A stretch of 64,000 nt of DNA from Pristionchus mayeri (GCA_036245805.1 BTRK01000002.1:18593067-18657066); one strand, 5' to 3'; positions 34,387 to 48,200 are shown, counted from the stretch's first letter. Translations and numbers: made by a program. Notes: generated from the letters alone by a model not told the origin.

Positions 34387-37300
34387 ATAATCCAGGTGAG
34401 AATATCCTCTCCCTTCGTCTCTCCATGTCTCTAAACATCTGCACTACGAGTCGTTGGAATGTCCAGTGTAGTGTAAGGTAGATGCTCCAATAACCCATAG
34501 ACGCTGAACGTTTGTGATGCAATTAGCAAGCACTTAAAACACTGTTCACTATTTGTCCAACTTTGGTTATTCGTCGTTTCAGAAGTAATTCATGGTCGTT
34601 CCTTCTCTATCTCTCCCTTCCTATCTGTGTGTGGCTACCGTACACCAAGTCTCGGTCGAGGTTCCCATCTGGCACTTCACGTCTCTCTATTAGTCTCAAT
34701 TGCATGGTGTCGCTTCGAATACTGTATTCTCCTAATATTTTGTTATACTTCGCACACGTCTTGTCTATTTCTGCTCCCTATTGTTTTGCTGCTTACTCGA
34801 TCCCGCCCTCTCTTGACCAGCTCTCCTTTTGGCATTTTCTTGCCTTCCTTTGAAGAAGTTTTTTTTAACTCACTAAAGATGTATTATCACCCGTTCCCCC
34901 TGTTTGATAGACTGCACGAAATCCCAAAGACCAGATTTGTATTCTCTTATCAATTCATTGCGTTTTACACTTAGATATTTTCGTAGTATAGTGTTTGTCA
35001 GAGTATGATTGGTATTTCTCTTGTTCCGTTTGACAGTGCCTTCTTGCATCGTCTCTAAGATTTTCCTTTGAGTAGAATTCCCCCAGGGTTTCGCATCTTT
35101 CCTATCTTTCTATTCTCTAAGTTGCTTCATTTTCCAGCCGACTCGGCACCTTTTGCCATACTTTTTGAGATACGGTAGCTATTCCCAGTTACTAAGCTCC
35201 TCCCTTCTCTCCCCATTTGCGTGTTTGTCTGTGTGTTCGTTTGTGTCTCGTGGTGTATATGAGATTAGTCGATGCACCCGATGCACCTCCGTCGACACAC
35301 AACGAGTTATTGGCCATGAATCAGTATCGTGCAGTTATGAGTCCCCGTCCCACTATTAGACCACACTCTCATATTTCCTGTGTAATTGAACAAATGAGAT
35401 AAAATATGGACTATCGTCTGCAGATTGACTCCATCGACGGAAAGACGCAGTGTAATCTCAACAACTACGGATATTCATATCTACTCCCATTTCGAGACTT
35501 TGCTTTCATAGAAAAATATAGAACTAGTAATACTATTCATAGGCTAGGGAGCAGTCTGCCCCCATTACATAAATCTTTCGCAACACAGTAATTTTTCGTG
35601 CCAAGATTCTCCTTTACGGTGCCAGTTTCAATTGACTTTGTGTAATACCACGTGCCATTTTTCATCGTACATAAAGATTTTTATTGATGTGACCACAGAA
35701 TAAACAATAAGGAAATGAACACCACAGATCATGTATCAAAATTACGCGTATAAGATTCGTCATTTTAGAGTATGACTTTACAAAAAAAAGAAAGCATTCA
35801 AATGACGAAATGATACTTTACAATCTTAAATTCATATAACAGTATTATAAAAATGCTAATGTATTAAATTGTAAATATAATTAGCAAAGATGTTCGCATA
35901 CCTAAAAATTCTGTTGATCTTGAGATGTGCAGATGATCGAGATCTGAAAAAATAATATTTTGAAAATCCATAAATTAATTTTCAAATTCGCTTTCCAGGT
36001 TCATTATTATATTTCATGTTACGTGAAGATTCAAGAAATAACCAACACTTAACTTCTCCCTTTCTCACTCAGATATTGCAAAAACGAAAGCATCCACCCA
36101 CACACAGACAAAGGAGGAAGGTGTTCGAGGATGAAGAGAGGGGAATAAAATACCTTAGAGGGAAGAGAGAGTGAGGGGAGCAGCCAATGACCCGTCTTTG
36201 CAATAGCAGGACGTAAAGAATGCGTGTGGTGTAATGCAATAGGTTTGATGTCTTCCTTTCCCAATTGCCCTTTTGGGTCGCATCACAAGAAACACAATGA
36301 GAAGCGACGTGTTCTGACCTCGGAAATGAGTGATTCACTGCCTTGTTTCGCATCCTTTGATCTACCAGGCAGATAGTGATTCTTTCCCCATTGGGTAATG
36401 ACTGGCCAGTGAGAGGTGTCAGTGCCAGAGGAAGGGAAAAAGTGAGCAGAGCGGAACGGTGCCCTCCTGCATGTACGCTGATTTGATTAGACATCAAGGA
36501 AGTGAGAACCGAGAAGATACTTAATTGGTCAATTATAATCTACAGAGTAGAATTCATAATCAACGTAGGGTCAAGAAAAATCGGTAAATTGGTTCTTTAT
36601 ATCGCTTAATTTCCATTGCGTAAATTTAATGTAAAACGAGTTTCTTTTATTCTTGATCATTGCTCGATCTGATGATCGTAGATCAAACGCCGTTTCTCGG
36701 CCTTGGAATTCCTTCCTCTCATAACCCTTCTACAGGCTCATAGTCAGCATTCTGGCAAAAAGTGGAATGGCTTGGAGGAATCTTACTCATTCGTCCATTA
36801 GCCTCAGCCTTTTTCAGCCTAGTCATTTCCCTCCTTTACACCAACTAATTGTTCTGCCATCTAGCCCTTTTTGCTGTCCACTATCGCCCTTCCCTTTTGT
36901 GTTCTGACCTCGAGAAGCTCAGAACGAGCGATGAGCAAAATGACAGCGAGAAGATGGGAGGAAGTGATACTTCCTCTTCCTTTTTTCGGGTGCAATTCGT
37001 CAGTACTCGTTGCTTAGAGCATAATTGGCACGTTTGATTAGTTTAGATTACAACCAGGAGGAAGCGAGAAAGTGTCGCGGCCTCTCTCGAGTTGATTAAT
37101 TGCGATCGAGACAATGATTAAACATAACCTTCTCCTTGTTTTTTCACGCCCACGGAAGAAAAAAAGAAGAACAATCCAACGAACGGAGCTTACAGAAAAA
37201 CATCTATGAATCAGCTGAGAAACCAGATGCCCCTTCCATAATTAGTCAACCTGAGTCAGATTGAAAACCCGTGGTAATCGTCTCACCACAGCCTTACTCC

Positions 37301-38928
37301 GAATTCCTCTTCTTCTCGTTCCACAACACTCGAATCGTTCGTAACTTTATTATCCCAACCAGCTCTCCCTTTGATAAAAGTCGGCAATGCCCATCAAATA
37401 GATGTAACTCCAGTTGGCGGCCTTTACTTCCCCCCAGGGGTGGCTCATGACTCAATCGGACTCGATTCGTACAGTCATCAAAGTGAGAGCTTCCCCAATG
37501 AAAACTTCCATTCACTTGTCACCATTATAGCTACTATTATTCAAACGTTATTGTGGGAACGAATGCGTCGACTGCGAGTACAATGCAATGGAGCACTGGT
37601 CAATAGAGACCACCGATTGGGATCATAATCGGTTAGATGGGGAAGGTACGGAGTAAATACATAATCTCAGATTTGCATCTTGTTGAATGTCAATTAGATG
37701 TGTCAATTAGAAAGTTCAGCTTCCGCAACGGGAACAACTTGCACCCACACAGCAACAACAAGCGGCGCTATCTCCCGAGTGATCTCCCTCAGGCGATTCA
37801 ATGCCTCCTTTCTCGCCGTGCTTTGTGGTCATGACAAGACGACAAGGTCAAGAGAGTCTTCCTCCCTTCCGCTACCTAACAACTACTCGGCTGTTAATCC
37901 ATTCCCACGTCACTTCTTCTCGACCACCCAAGCATTGCAACTCTCCTTTGTAGATCGGAGATTGCTGTGCACAATCTGAATGATTGATGGAGATGCGCTA
38001 TCTTCTATGATCTACCTTACTCATTAACTGGTTCTTATTTGTAAGAAGGGATAAAACACAGCGAGGGAAAGACAAGCAGAATAGAAAGAAGTAGCACATA
38101 TGGAAACGAGTAGTTGTCCGTAATCCTTATCATTCCTATCATTTCGCATTCATCACTTGCCCGTACGATAGAATCCCCAGTAGCTTCCCTCACCTCCATT
38201 CCTCCTCCATTCTTGGGAAACACCCTTCATACCATCCATCAAACCTCGCTGATTCGCTCGTATCCAGTCCTACCGTACTCCTCATCATTCTCGGGGGTAA
38301 TTGATACTCGGTAGAGGGGTAGACCGAACTCTGTCCCTCAAGGTCCCCTCCTCACCTCCCCCCTCCCTCTCCCCGCCCTCCGCTCCTCCCACCCAGTGTA
38401 TTCCCCATTCCCGACTCGGCTCTACCTCCCCTATAAAAGGGAATCGCGCTGTAGTTCGAGAATCAGCCTTCTCATTTCCAACACCTCCACCAACCTTCCA
38501 TACCGTACTCCTTGACATTTAGTACCGTACATTGCTCGCTTCTTCGTAAATCTTGTTTCACCGCTACTTCGAATCTCCATTCATCTCTTCTTCTCCATTA
38601 GATCGTGCCATCTTTTCCATAACTTTATCGTCTTTCGATCACAATGAAACTCATTAGTTTAGTCCGTCCTGGCCCTCTCCATCCCTCTCCTCAGTCTCTC
38701 TTCTTCAGGATCTTCTCATTCACTCTATTAAACCACTTCATTTCCGATCTTTTCTCTCAGCTGTTCTTCACAAGGGGAACTTCCTTCGTTCACTCGAAAG
38801 TGGTACTTGACTGCCCATATTCCTCGCATTCTTTCCTCCTCTCACTAGCCGTTCCGTCCACTCTCCGTTCACAAGTCTGACCCGTCGCCCCCCTCTTCCT
38901 ACCGTACTCTACCGTATCCCTCTCAGAC
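34387..38928. other. 4.5-kb region downstream of etr-1 with no supported gene
   Basis: No recognisable exon on either strand. Open frames at 34627-34974, 35217-35402 (+) and 36069-36497 (-) lack motifs and splice support. The left part may be the long 3' UTR of etr-1. Several TACCGTA heptamers lie just before the next gene (38273, 38505, 38525, 38901, 38911). Confidence 0.5.
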
Positions 38929-41250
38929 ATGAGACTCGCCCTTGCCATCGCTGCGCTCGCCCTCGTCGCCTATGCCGCTCCCCGAGGAGATCGACTTGCA
39001 CGCGCCGAGAAGATGAGGTACTGTAGTATACTGGCTACTCTATCCCTCTTACCGTACCCTACTTCATTTTCCTGATTCAGGGAGCGTGTGCGCAAGGCGA
39101 TCACTTTCCTGCAGCAAGCCAAGTCGTACGGAGAATTCGCCATCAACACAGTGAGTTGCCAACTCCAATCCAGACATGCTTATGCTTCCATCTCTAGTCT
39201 TGATCATTGAGCAGTAAAGCTTCCTTTCCCATTCGATCCCATACTTCATCTTTTGCATATGGGCACTTCCTTGCCTCGGCTCGACATGGATCCACTTGAC
39301 ACATAGTGCAACCAGCTCCCTCCTTTCCTCTCGCCCCTTTCTTTTTGCAAATGAATGATTAGTCTAAGGATCTCCTCTACTTCCATCGAGATGCCATTCC
39401 TTCTCCTCTAGTCTAGCCCTAACTATGCCTAATCAGCCAGAGGGAAGTGGAGGACGATGGGAATGAATCCCCCCTTGTTGCTACTTCTCATGAACATCTA
39501 GATAAAAACAGCCGCCATCCCTTCAAGGGTCACTTATATCCTGTGCGAAACGCCTGAGGTCTCTATGACCATTTCTACTAGGGATGCACAGAGGGGAACG
39601 GAGATCAACTACTGTAGCGATCTGGGATGCACAGAGGGGAACGGAGATCAACTACTGTAGCGATCTGGTTTCCAGTCTTGCAGCGATCCCAGTGATGATC
39701 ACGTATCATTAGCGTTCAATCAGGTATGGGAGATGGCAAAGGTCAAAGGGTAGGGGTGTTCTTGTTCCCTGTATCACTCTCCTACTGGTTACGCAGTGTT
39801 CTGCATGGATGGACAAGGGGATTGGGAGTGAATCTGAAGGGAGTCGCGTCATTCCCCCACTCTCGACCTTCGCCAGTGAGGAATGCCATGGGGGAGATAA
39901 TTATCACACCTCCTTTTGTCGTTCTTCTCCCTCTTTGTCCCATCTCTTGTTTGTGATGATTAGCCGGTGAGCGAGGAGTGAGTAGATCGGGAATTCCCCC
40001 CCCCCCCCCAACCATTGGATGGGGACCCAGTTCTGACTTCCTCATTCCCTTCAATGACCATATCCACCTGCATTCCCTCTCCGCATTGTGCTCGAGGCGC
40101 CGATTGTGCTAACTTTGAGGGGATTATACATCAAAATTCGAAGGATCAGCTCGATCCATGGTTCGATCTCGCTCGATGGTGAACTACACACAAAAGAATG
40201 TCAAGAGGCGAAAACCGTAACAACAAACCCGTCTCTAATGTTGATTGCACTGCAGCCGACTGGTCTTTATCCCGTGGGCGACATCAATGCCGAGAATCTT
40301 CCCGACATCTTCAGATTCAGAAGAGAATTCGAAGAGCTGAAGAACGTGAGTGGCCCTCCCCTCTCTTCCACTGCAAAACCATCCCAAGTTCCTGAACGAG
40401 TGTGAGAAGTAGAGTGCGAGACCCGTTCGTCCTCTCACTGTATGCATTCCCATCCATACCCCACCTCTCTAGTCTCTTTTTGTTCACTGGGCAGAACCCG
40501 AAAGAGAGACATTCTTGAATCTGTACTGAGGAGGGGAGAAAGTGAGAGTTACTCGATCATATTTCACTTGTTACACCAACGGACGCACTAGTAGACTTAC
40601 TTCTTAATGATGGGGAACTTGAGAGTTACATATCGAGAACTGTGCACGATTGCATAATACAATCCTATTAAAGTGCTGTAAACTTGGAAAATGAAAGAAG
40701 CAACAGGAAATGATGATGGAATGTGCAGGCTGAGCAGACTCAGCTGAAGAAGATCATGGACACGATGGATGCCCCCCTTGCCCCCTCCACCACCATCGCC
40801 GCCAGCCACGATGTGAGACATCGAACTACTCCATTCTTGATCCATCCTTACCCCTTTCCCTTCCAGGTCGAGGGCAGTGGTGTGGAGGGATCAGGACTCG
40901 AGGACAAGCCCAAGAACAAGTCCGCAGCTGCGAAGAAGGGAGGAAAGAAAGAGACGAAGAGAGGTACTCCTCACTACTACCATCTTGCTATCGTTAACAG
41001 AACGCGAAAAATCTTCATTTAATGAATAACGGATAGTTTCAGAATCCCCTATCGAGGAGCCTCTTCTCACTGGAGACTCCCAGGTACTGTAACCTAACAC
41101 AACTGTATGCAATGCTCACCATAATTTTCAAGTGATTCACTTTGGTTAATCGATTGACACTAATACCGTAATTCACTCTTTCTTATATAGAGTCACGGAC
41201 CCAGCGCGTGGGCTGCTGCACCTGGCAAATTTGAAGCCTCCAGAATCTAA
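38929..41250 (+). CDS. Small secreted protein with Ser-Gly motifs, candidate chondroitin core protein
   Basis: Seven exons: 38929-39017, 39081-39150, 40256-40345, 40729-40812, 40867-40963, 41043-41083 and 41191-41250 (176 residues). MRLALAIAALALVAYAAPRG is a clear signal peptide. A charged helical region follows (RERVRKAITFLQQAKSYGEF, FRFRREFEELKNAEQTQL). The fifth exon encodes VEGSGVEGSGLED, two Ser-Gly pairs in acidic context, the usual consensus for glycosaminoglycan attachment. A Lys-rich stretch and the terminus AAPGKFEASRI follow. Nematodes have many small chondroitin proteoglycan (CPG) core proteins of this style; assignment to that group is inference. The 1.1-kb second intron holds a 43-bp tandem duplication. 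Donors after 39017 and 41083 read GTACTGTA. Confidence 0.75.
39581..39666 (+). repeat. Perfect tandem duplication, 2 x 43 bp
   Basis: The unit starting GGGATGCACAGAGGGGAACG occurs twice back to back, 39581-39623 and 39624-39666, without a mismatch, inside an intron. Perfect identity suggests a recent event. Confidence 0.95.
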
Positions 41251-42206
41251 TCGATAACCGGCACGAATCTACCGTAACCTTCCCCAGTTGCCATACTCCT
41301 CACATTACACAATACCCCTTACCTTTCCTAGCCCCGAGTGTACCGTAACCTTTACCACGAGTCTTTCTTTCAACAATCGATTATTCCCACTGTCTTATCG
41401 ATACTCAACCATACTAATCAACCAATACTTGACGATCCTCAACGCACACCGTGTGAATATTTATTCCTAGAGACGAATTAATAAACGACTTCCAACTCAC
41501 TCCTGCCTATGGACCTCCACTATTTCAGAAATTTCAGTAAATACACCGAGAAGACTCGAAAGTGACTCACGAACGGGAACGGTCCCTCTTGCTTCTTTCC
41601 CCGTGGATCGAGACTTGATGCGACCACTTAAATATTTATCGTTATTATTCGTCTAGGCTAGGTTTCATTGAATCAGCAATCTTCATTTGTTTGTAAATAT
41701 CCGATTCTTGATCAAATGAACATTTTCCTCAGACAGATCTGTTCGTTTTGCTCTTGAACATGTATTTATTGAGCATTCTACAACGATACAAGTACTCGCT
41801 AGTAGAGAACACGCCATGAGGATGTACAAATGAGATATACTCTCAAAACGATGGGAAAAGAACAATGCTATTTTAGAGGTTACGATTGAATCACGAAAGA
41901 ACTTCAAATAAGGCGAGACTAAGTCAAACCGGATTCCTGCATTTCTGAGAGTGAAACACTATGTTCTATTAAATGATAACTTTAAAAAACCTTAAGAATA
42001 TTTACTAAAATATATCTTAAGAATATTTACTAAAATATATCTTAAGAATATTTACTAAAATATTTTGGGAGAACAGGCTACAGAAATTATACTCCTTAAA
42101 TGTTCTTTGCAATACTCTGTACAGAAAAAAATTTGAGTTACGAATCTAGAATAAGGACTTCGGTCATGGGTGAACCGGGTGGTCCAAAGGGTCACGGGAA
42201 GGGTCA
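41251..42206. other. Intergenic space between the Ser-Gly protein gene and convergent ubr-1
   Basis: No supported exon. It holds the 3' flanks of two convergent genes, three TACCGTA heptamers on the left, and a 25-bp tandem repeat on the right. Confidence 0.6.
41991..42064 (+). repeat. Three tandem copies of a 25-bp AT-rich unit
   Basis: The unit begins CTTAAGAATATTTACTAAAA and repeats at 41991, 42016 and 42041, the third copy truncated by one or two bases. It lies about 140 bp beyond the ubr-1 stop codon. Confidence 0.95.
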
Positions 42207-45200
42207 TCACTGGAAGTTGTAGTGGGAGTCTCTCAGGGCGATCGATAGATGGTGGATACTGTAGACTCGCGAACGAGATTCCACGTCGCCCTCCAGGAAA
42301 TCGCGATATAATCGTTCCACTCTGAAATGTATCCTTTTATCCCCCTTTTATAAATAGAGTCCGAGTGAGTGGAGTTAAAACACAACATCCAAAAAATTAG
42401 ACTTCTATACGTTTCCCTCCGTACCTCTTCTGTGCCAGTTTGAGTGGTTTTCCTCTCCTCAGATTCCTGTCTTCTTCTCCGTGAGCATCCAGATAGACAC
42501 TGCCCCAGATCGATGCACGACACGTCGGATGCAGACCCTAAGGGGAAGAATCAATTTCATTCCATCGCACATTCCATCTGCCTAAGAAAGTAATTAGAAT
42601 TGCAATGTCAACTCTAAAGTTTTCTAAGACTCGTAGTAATCCTATAAATGTCAGTGTAAATGGCTTACATCCACCTTCAGCTTCACGAGTACGATGAGGG
42701 CGCTGTTGAGGGCGAGGAAGGGAAGATGCACGCCGCATGGATGCTGACGGGAGATAGAGGATGAGCAAGTTATTGATCACAATACAAGCAGACAATATAG
42801 TTCATCATTCACCTCTACCTTTGTTCCAGCAGTTAACCTCCCCGATAAAAAAACTTAAAACCAGCAAGATGTATTATTAGACTAAACATAGCTGCATGCA
42901 AGACGGGCAAGTGAACAGACCGTCTCTGGTTCCAGATACGTCTCTCCGCTCTGCATCGGCCCAGAACAGCACGAGTCCAGACAGATCTACGATTAACTTT
43001 GTTTAAAAAAGTGATTCAGTGCTGACTAATTTTGTTTCAAGATACAAAAAAATAAATCTTACCATTTCCGAGCAAATGAGGCAGATCATCGGGTTCTGGG
43101 GCACTTTGCAGCACCGACGACACGTGCGACCGAAGTAACTGAACAAGTCTTATCAATACTTATCCACCCTCCTATCCCAGTCTCCCCTAATTCATCCTTC
43201 ATCTTCACTCACCGGGCGAAGATGTCATCGTAGAACTCAGGCAGTCTGAGGGTGAGGAAGGGACGATAAGAGCATGGCTCCTCCATTACCATCTACAAAT
43301 GGTTACTATTGGGGTGTTCCAAAAGTTCCTGGAATTTTTTTCTGAATTTATTTTCTCACGAATCATAAGTCAATGAAATTAATCATCCCTCATACCTATT
43401 ATAGATCGACCTTAAATATATTTTGCGAAGGCTATTTCTTTAAATGATTACATAATGATGAAATAGTAACAAATGTGCGTTTTTTGGCCCCTGTTTGAAA
43501 AATTTATAATTTCGTTTTCTTTGAAGTTTCAATACTCTGGTTTATTGTGAATTAGAGGTAGCAATGGACCTTTCAATTGAACATTTAAAATTGCATCTTT
43601 CTTTAACGACCGCCAAAAAACATCAAAACTTTTCATTTTAATCTTGCCGAAGGAAGGTCATTTTCGAAATTTTTCAAATTTTCATGGTTCTTTGCTAATC
43701 AATCGCTCTAACTTTGCAATGCAAATTCGTTATAAATTATTTATTGTCGTTTGGAAATGTTGTTGGAATCAAAATCGATGAAAATTTTAAAAACACGTGG
43801 AAAATTTCGAATCTTGTAATAATTGTACAGCGCGATTCAGAGTGCCAGGATAGTGTCCAGTAAGCTAATTGGCAACTACCAAGTAACTAGGCATTATCAC
43901 ATGAATTATGTCTCTTCATAGGAAAGAATTTGACGTTTGGTCATTTTTGACACACAACTTCGGAATCGCACTATTCTTGAGAATCTCGAAATTGCTTACC
44001 TATGTAGCGCGGAAATTGAAGAGCACCGATTGCCCTATTCAATTCTATGTACTATTAGTCAGTGAGATTCATCCCTTCAAAGAAATAAATTTTTGGAAAA
44101 AAATTCCAGGAACTTTTTGGAACACCCCAATATTTAATATTGTGGAGACCACGAGTTTTCAAAAAAAATATTTTCTTCGTCACCAGAATCATAACGCTCT
44201 TCGAGAACCAGTGATAAAACATCAGCTCCGAAAACACGTTGTTGTGTTATCCACGCTAGATTAAAGTTCAAAGTGAAACTGTTCCACTACGAACCCTCTC
44301 TGCACCCCTGTATCAATAGGGTTTCTTATCACAGTCTCTCTTCCTTAACTGATCCCTCTGTATGACTCTTCCTTTCTCTCTTCATCGCTCACACCGTCTC
44401 GCACACTCTTTCTCTTTCTACTTTCTCTCCCTTTCAGAATCCCGCCTCTCTTTAACTCATCTCACCGTTCACGTCTCTTCTAAACATTTCAAACTCCTTC
44501 TCTATTGACCACTCCTCTCTTAATATTCACGGTAAATATTTTCAGGATGGCACGAGCACAGATTCAGACGAGTTTCCCAGCAGGGGTCAGTTTGCCTTCG
44601 CATTTCACAACACCAGAAAGAGACCACCTGATAGTGCCCACATCGCGAGTAATTTTGGATTCCGGACTACTCGAAGTCTTCCCTCCTCCCTTTCCCTCCT
44701 TCTGTTTTGTATTTACCCACTCCTCTCGCTTACTTTGTCGTGTGTATGCGTAACCAAAGGGGCACGAGATATCGCGTGAACTGTGGAGAGATCAGAGTGA
44801 TAGACATGACAAAGGCCTCCCCTCCCAGATAGCATGGGTCGACCACTCGCCAGTCGCCATTCCCTCTATTCTTGGTTCATTGATTGTCTGTTAAATCGAA
44901 ATGATCAATTAAGGTAGTTCCTTCGCGATTCGCGTCGACAGAACTAATCGGAGCCTACGACGAAATGAGACTTGAATCGGAACCCCAACGAGTCCAGAGC
45001 GAGTAAGAAAATTAATGTTCAAATTTTCACCCGGATTTCTTACATTTACAAATTATAAATTTCTTATGAGTACGCTTATTTGATCATTTCCTATCTCAAT
45101 CACTATCAGAGATGAGTGCTTCTCTCTTATCGCCTAGTTTACGTCTCACTATAATCGGTGCCTCAAGCAACTCGTCTGGTTGACAATACCGATGATACCT

Positions 45201-48200
45201 TTCCTCGGCAGTCTCTTAGTCATCATGCATGGCGCAACTCTAGCATGAATCACATTCCTCCAATCCGAATTGAATTTCCATTCCAGGATGCTGACTCAAC
45301 CAATCGATAGCACTATTTCAAACCTTGTTCTGATCTACCTCTCACTTTTTTCGATCTCGCTTACTTCTATTTCTATCTTCATGTTTGCTTTCCACCCTCC
45401 CTTCTCCCTCTCTCCCTCCTTTTCAAATCTATCCAATTTCTCAGCTGATCATCACATTTCCTCTCTAGTCAAACACGTGGAGAGACGTGTAAGGAGAGAA
45501 TTGAATACATCAAGGAGATACATTCCCTCTGGCAAATCAAAGAACGATAGATAACGAAGAAAGATAGAGATGCATCATCCCTCATCTCATTGCAGACTCC
45601 CGCCGTATCATCCCCATCCGGGTCGTTCTCGTAGCGAATCGGCATCTGCCCAGCCTGGACCCTCTCACCCCTCCCCGTCTCCACTTCCTCCTCCCATTCC
45701 TGGTCATCAAAGGAACGCCAGTTATGATTCAAGGCTGTATCAGCCACCACAGGGGTATGAAATTGATGACCGTAGACGTAATTATCACCTTACAACAGGC
45801 AATACCCTCCTATTGCACGGCCAACTTCCCTGCAGCCAGTGCCCACTCCCACTGGCTCATATACGGGCAATGGCAAAACACACGGTCGAAACCCCAGCCA
45901 TGGAACCAACCCCCGAACTCCCACGGTGAAAATGAAAGAAATGGCAAGATTTGCAATCAGACGCATTCAGCAAGTTCGATACAACCTGCCAGAAGAGCGA
46001 GTTTATATGCCAACAACCGTGATAGCTCCGTCCAATGGTCAGTTCGCAGAGTAACTAGATTGTAGGGCGAGTGTAAATATTCATATGTTATTTCGAGCAG
46101 TTGCGTACTTTTTGATTGGTAACGCGATAGTAGACATTTCACGAGAGTGACTCATAGCTGCTTCATCTTTCGACTTACTCTCCGTCCCTTTGGAAAGAGT
46201 GCGCGTGGACGACACTCAGTGTTTGCCTACTGCCAGAGTGAAGCACGAGATCAGAAAGTGAACTGACGTGACTTTCACAGAGAATTAAATGTTTCGTACT
46301 TTCGAAAAAATGCAGCGTCAACGACGACATCTCGTCGTCGCTACGACAAACTGGCTGATGTCTACTCAATGTCGGGAGACACGGTGGACTTCGCCCGCAA
46401 CATGGGCGACTACATCGATGATCGCTGTCCGAGGTATCATTCGATGGATCGATTCCATCCAATGCCACCATCTCTTCCTCCCTTCAGATCGATATGGTAC
46501 GGGCTCCTCTTCATTCTTCTCCTTCTCGGTCTTCTCATGATGCTCTTCGGTTAGTTTACTCACTCCGTCATCTCCAATACACCATCTCCAGGTGCCTTCA
46601 ATATTCCGTTCTGTCACATCCAACCCATGATTCCCATCTTCCTGCTCGTATCGGGTCTCCTCGTAATGATCTCGTGTGGCCTCCGAATGTTCGGTCTAGT
46701 GCCCACTGGAAACCTTAGGTATACTTCACCCTTCGCGCCCAATCACTCAATGGGATCCGCCTGTTTGCAATCATCCAATCGGAACAACATTCCAGAGGTC
46801 GACCAGGCGGTATCTCAACAGCCCTCTGCTGCAACCTCATCGAGGGTCTCTTCCTCCTCGCCAACATCGTCTGGCTCATTCTGGGCGCCATCTGGGTATA
46901 TTGCAGCAAGGGATACGTCAGCTTCGAGAGAGGTATACTTATTTCGTGAATTAAAAATTATCTACATCATTGTCAGGGATGTTCGAAGACCATTACTGCG
47001 AAGAGGGTCTCTACTGGTTCGCCTTCGCCGCAGTCACTCTCCAGATTGGACTCATCATTCTCGGAATCATTGGAGTGCTCGTACTTGTCTGTCTCGGTGC
47101 ATTCAAGGTACATCCTAATTAGATGTTTTCGAACAAGCTTCTCGACAACGTCAAAAAACCAAATTTCATCAGGAAGTAGAACCGTCGCTGGCATCTCTCG
47201 AGGAGTGATCACTTCTACGACTTCCTCCCTTCCTCTTCCTCTCTCTCTCTTCTCTCTGTGATGACTGCCGCATCTCACCTCTTTCTTGTCACTCGTTTTT
47301 CCCTAGCGATAAAAAAAATTCAAAATTTCAGTACCCCAGGTGCAAATTACATCGTACAGTTCCTAGGAAGAAGGGGTGATTCAGCCTCCTACGGCAGAAA
47401 TGCCAACAAATGGGGAGTGTTCCGAGGGGGGGGGGAGATCCATAGCATTCATCAAGAATTGCACGAAATCGGAGTAGGCAAAGTCTTCTTCTTCGTCTAT
47501 TTCCATCGTTTTCCGTTATTCCTTCCCATCGGATCAATCATCTTCTTGCAGATCACTTCTCCCGATGGGCTCTCCTGACTCCATCGAATCTGAGTCCTCC
47601 TGCTCCACTCCCCTCCACATTATCTCTTTCGTCTCCCTCTCCCTCTTCTTCCTCTTATTCTTCGGTTGCGTTGCCGTATGCCTGATCATCTACTGCGTCT
47701 ACCGGTAAGGAGATATTTCGGAGAAAATAACGTGCTAGATATATTTGACAATTTTCAGGAACGACAATTCCAGAAAATTAATTCTGCAATTCAATCCATT
47801 GCAGAAACATTAAAGGGCCTAAAGAGTCCAAGTCCCAGGAGAAAACGGTGAAATCGGATGCACAGTACACAGCCGGATCGAAAGCTTGACTCTCAACGCG
47901 TGAAAGCTATGCCCAGTATTAATCTAAGCACTAGTAAATATTCCTATCTTGTTTTGACGGAAATACAATTTCGCATGCTTATTTTATAGTTTTGAACAAT
48001 AGTATGTACAGTCGCGCCGGAAAGTCACCGGGCACTTTTTGAATTTGCTGCAACTTTTTGCCCAGGAAAGACATCATACTGGAACTAAGGTATGATGTAC
48101 CAAATTCATCACTCATTATGGTCATGTTATTATGGCATGACGTCATTGCTTAGTTATTGCGTAGTGATGACGCAATCAATCTGCACTTTTTCAAAACGGC

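Noticed and set aside
36069..36497. 142-codon open frame on the minus strand
   Set aside because: No motif, no splice support and composition like the surrounding non-coding DNA; overlaps another equally long frame.
43908..44264. 118-codon open frame (+) overlapping the mariner-type element
   Set aside because: It crosses the element's right end into flanking DNA and shows no transposase motif, so it is a chance frame.
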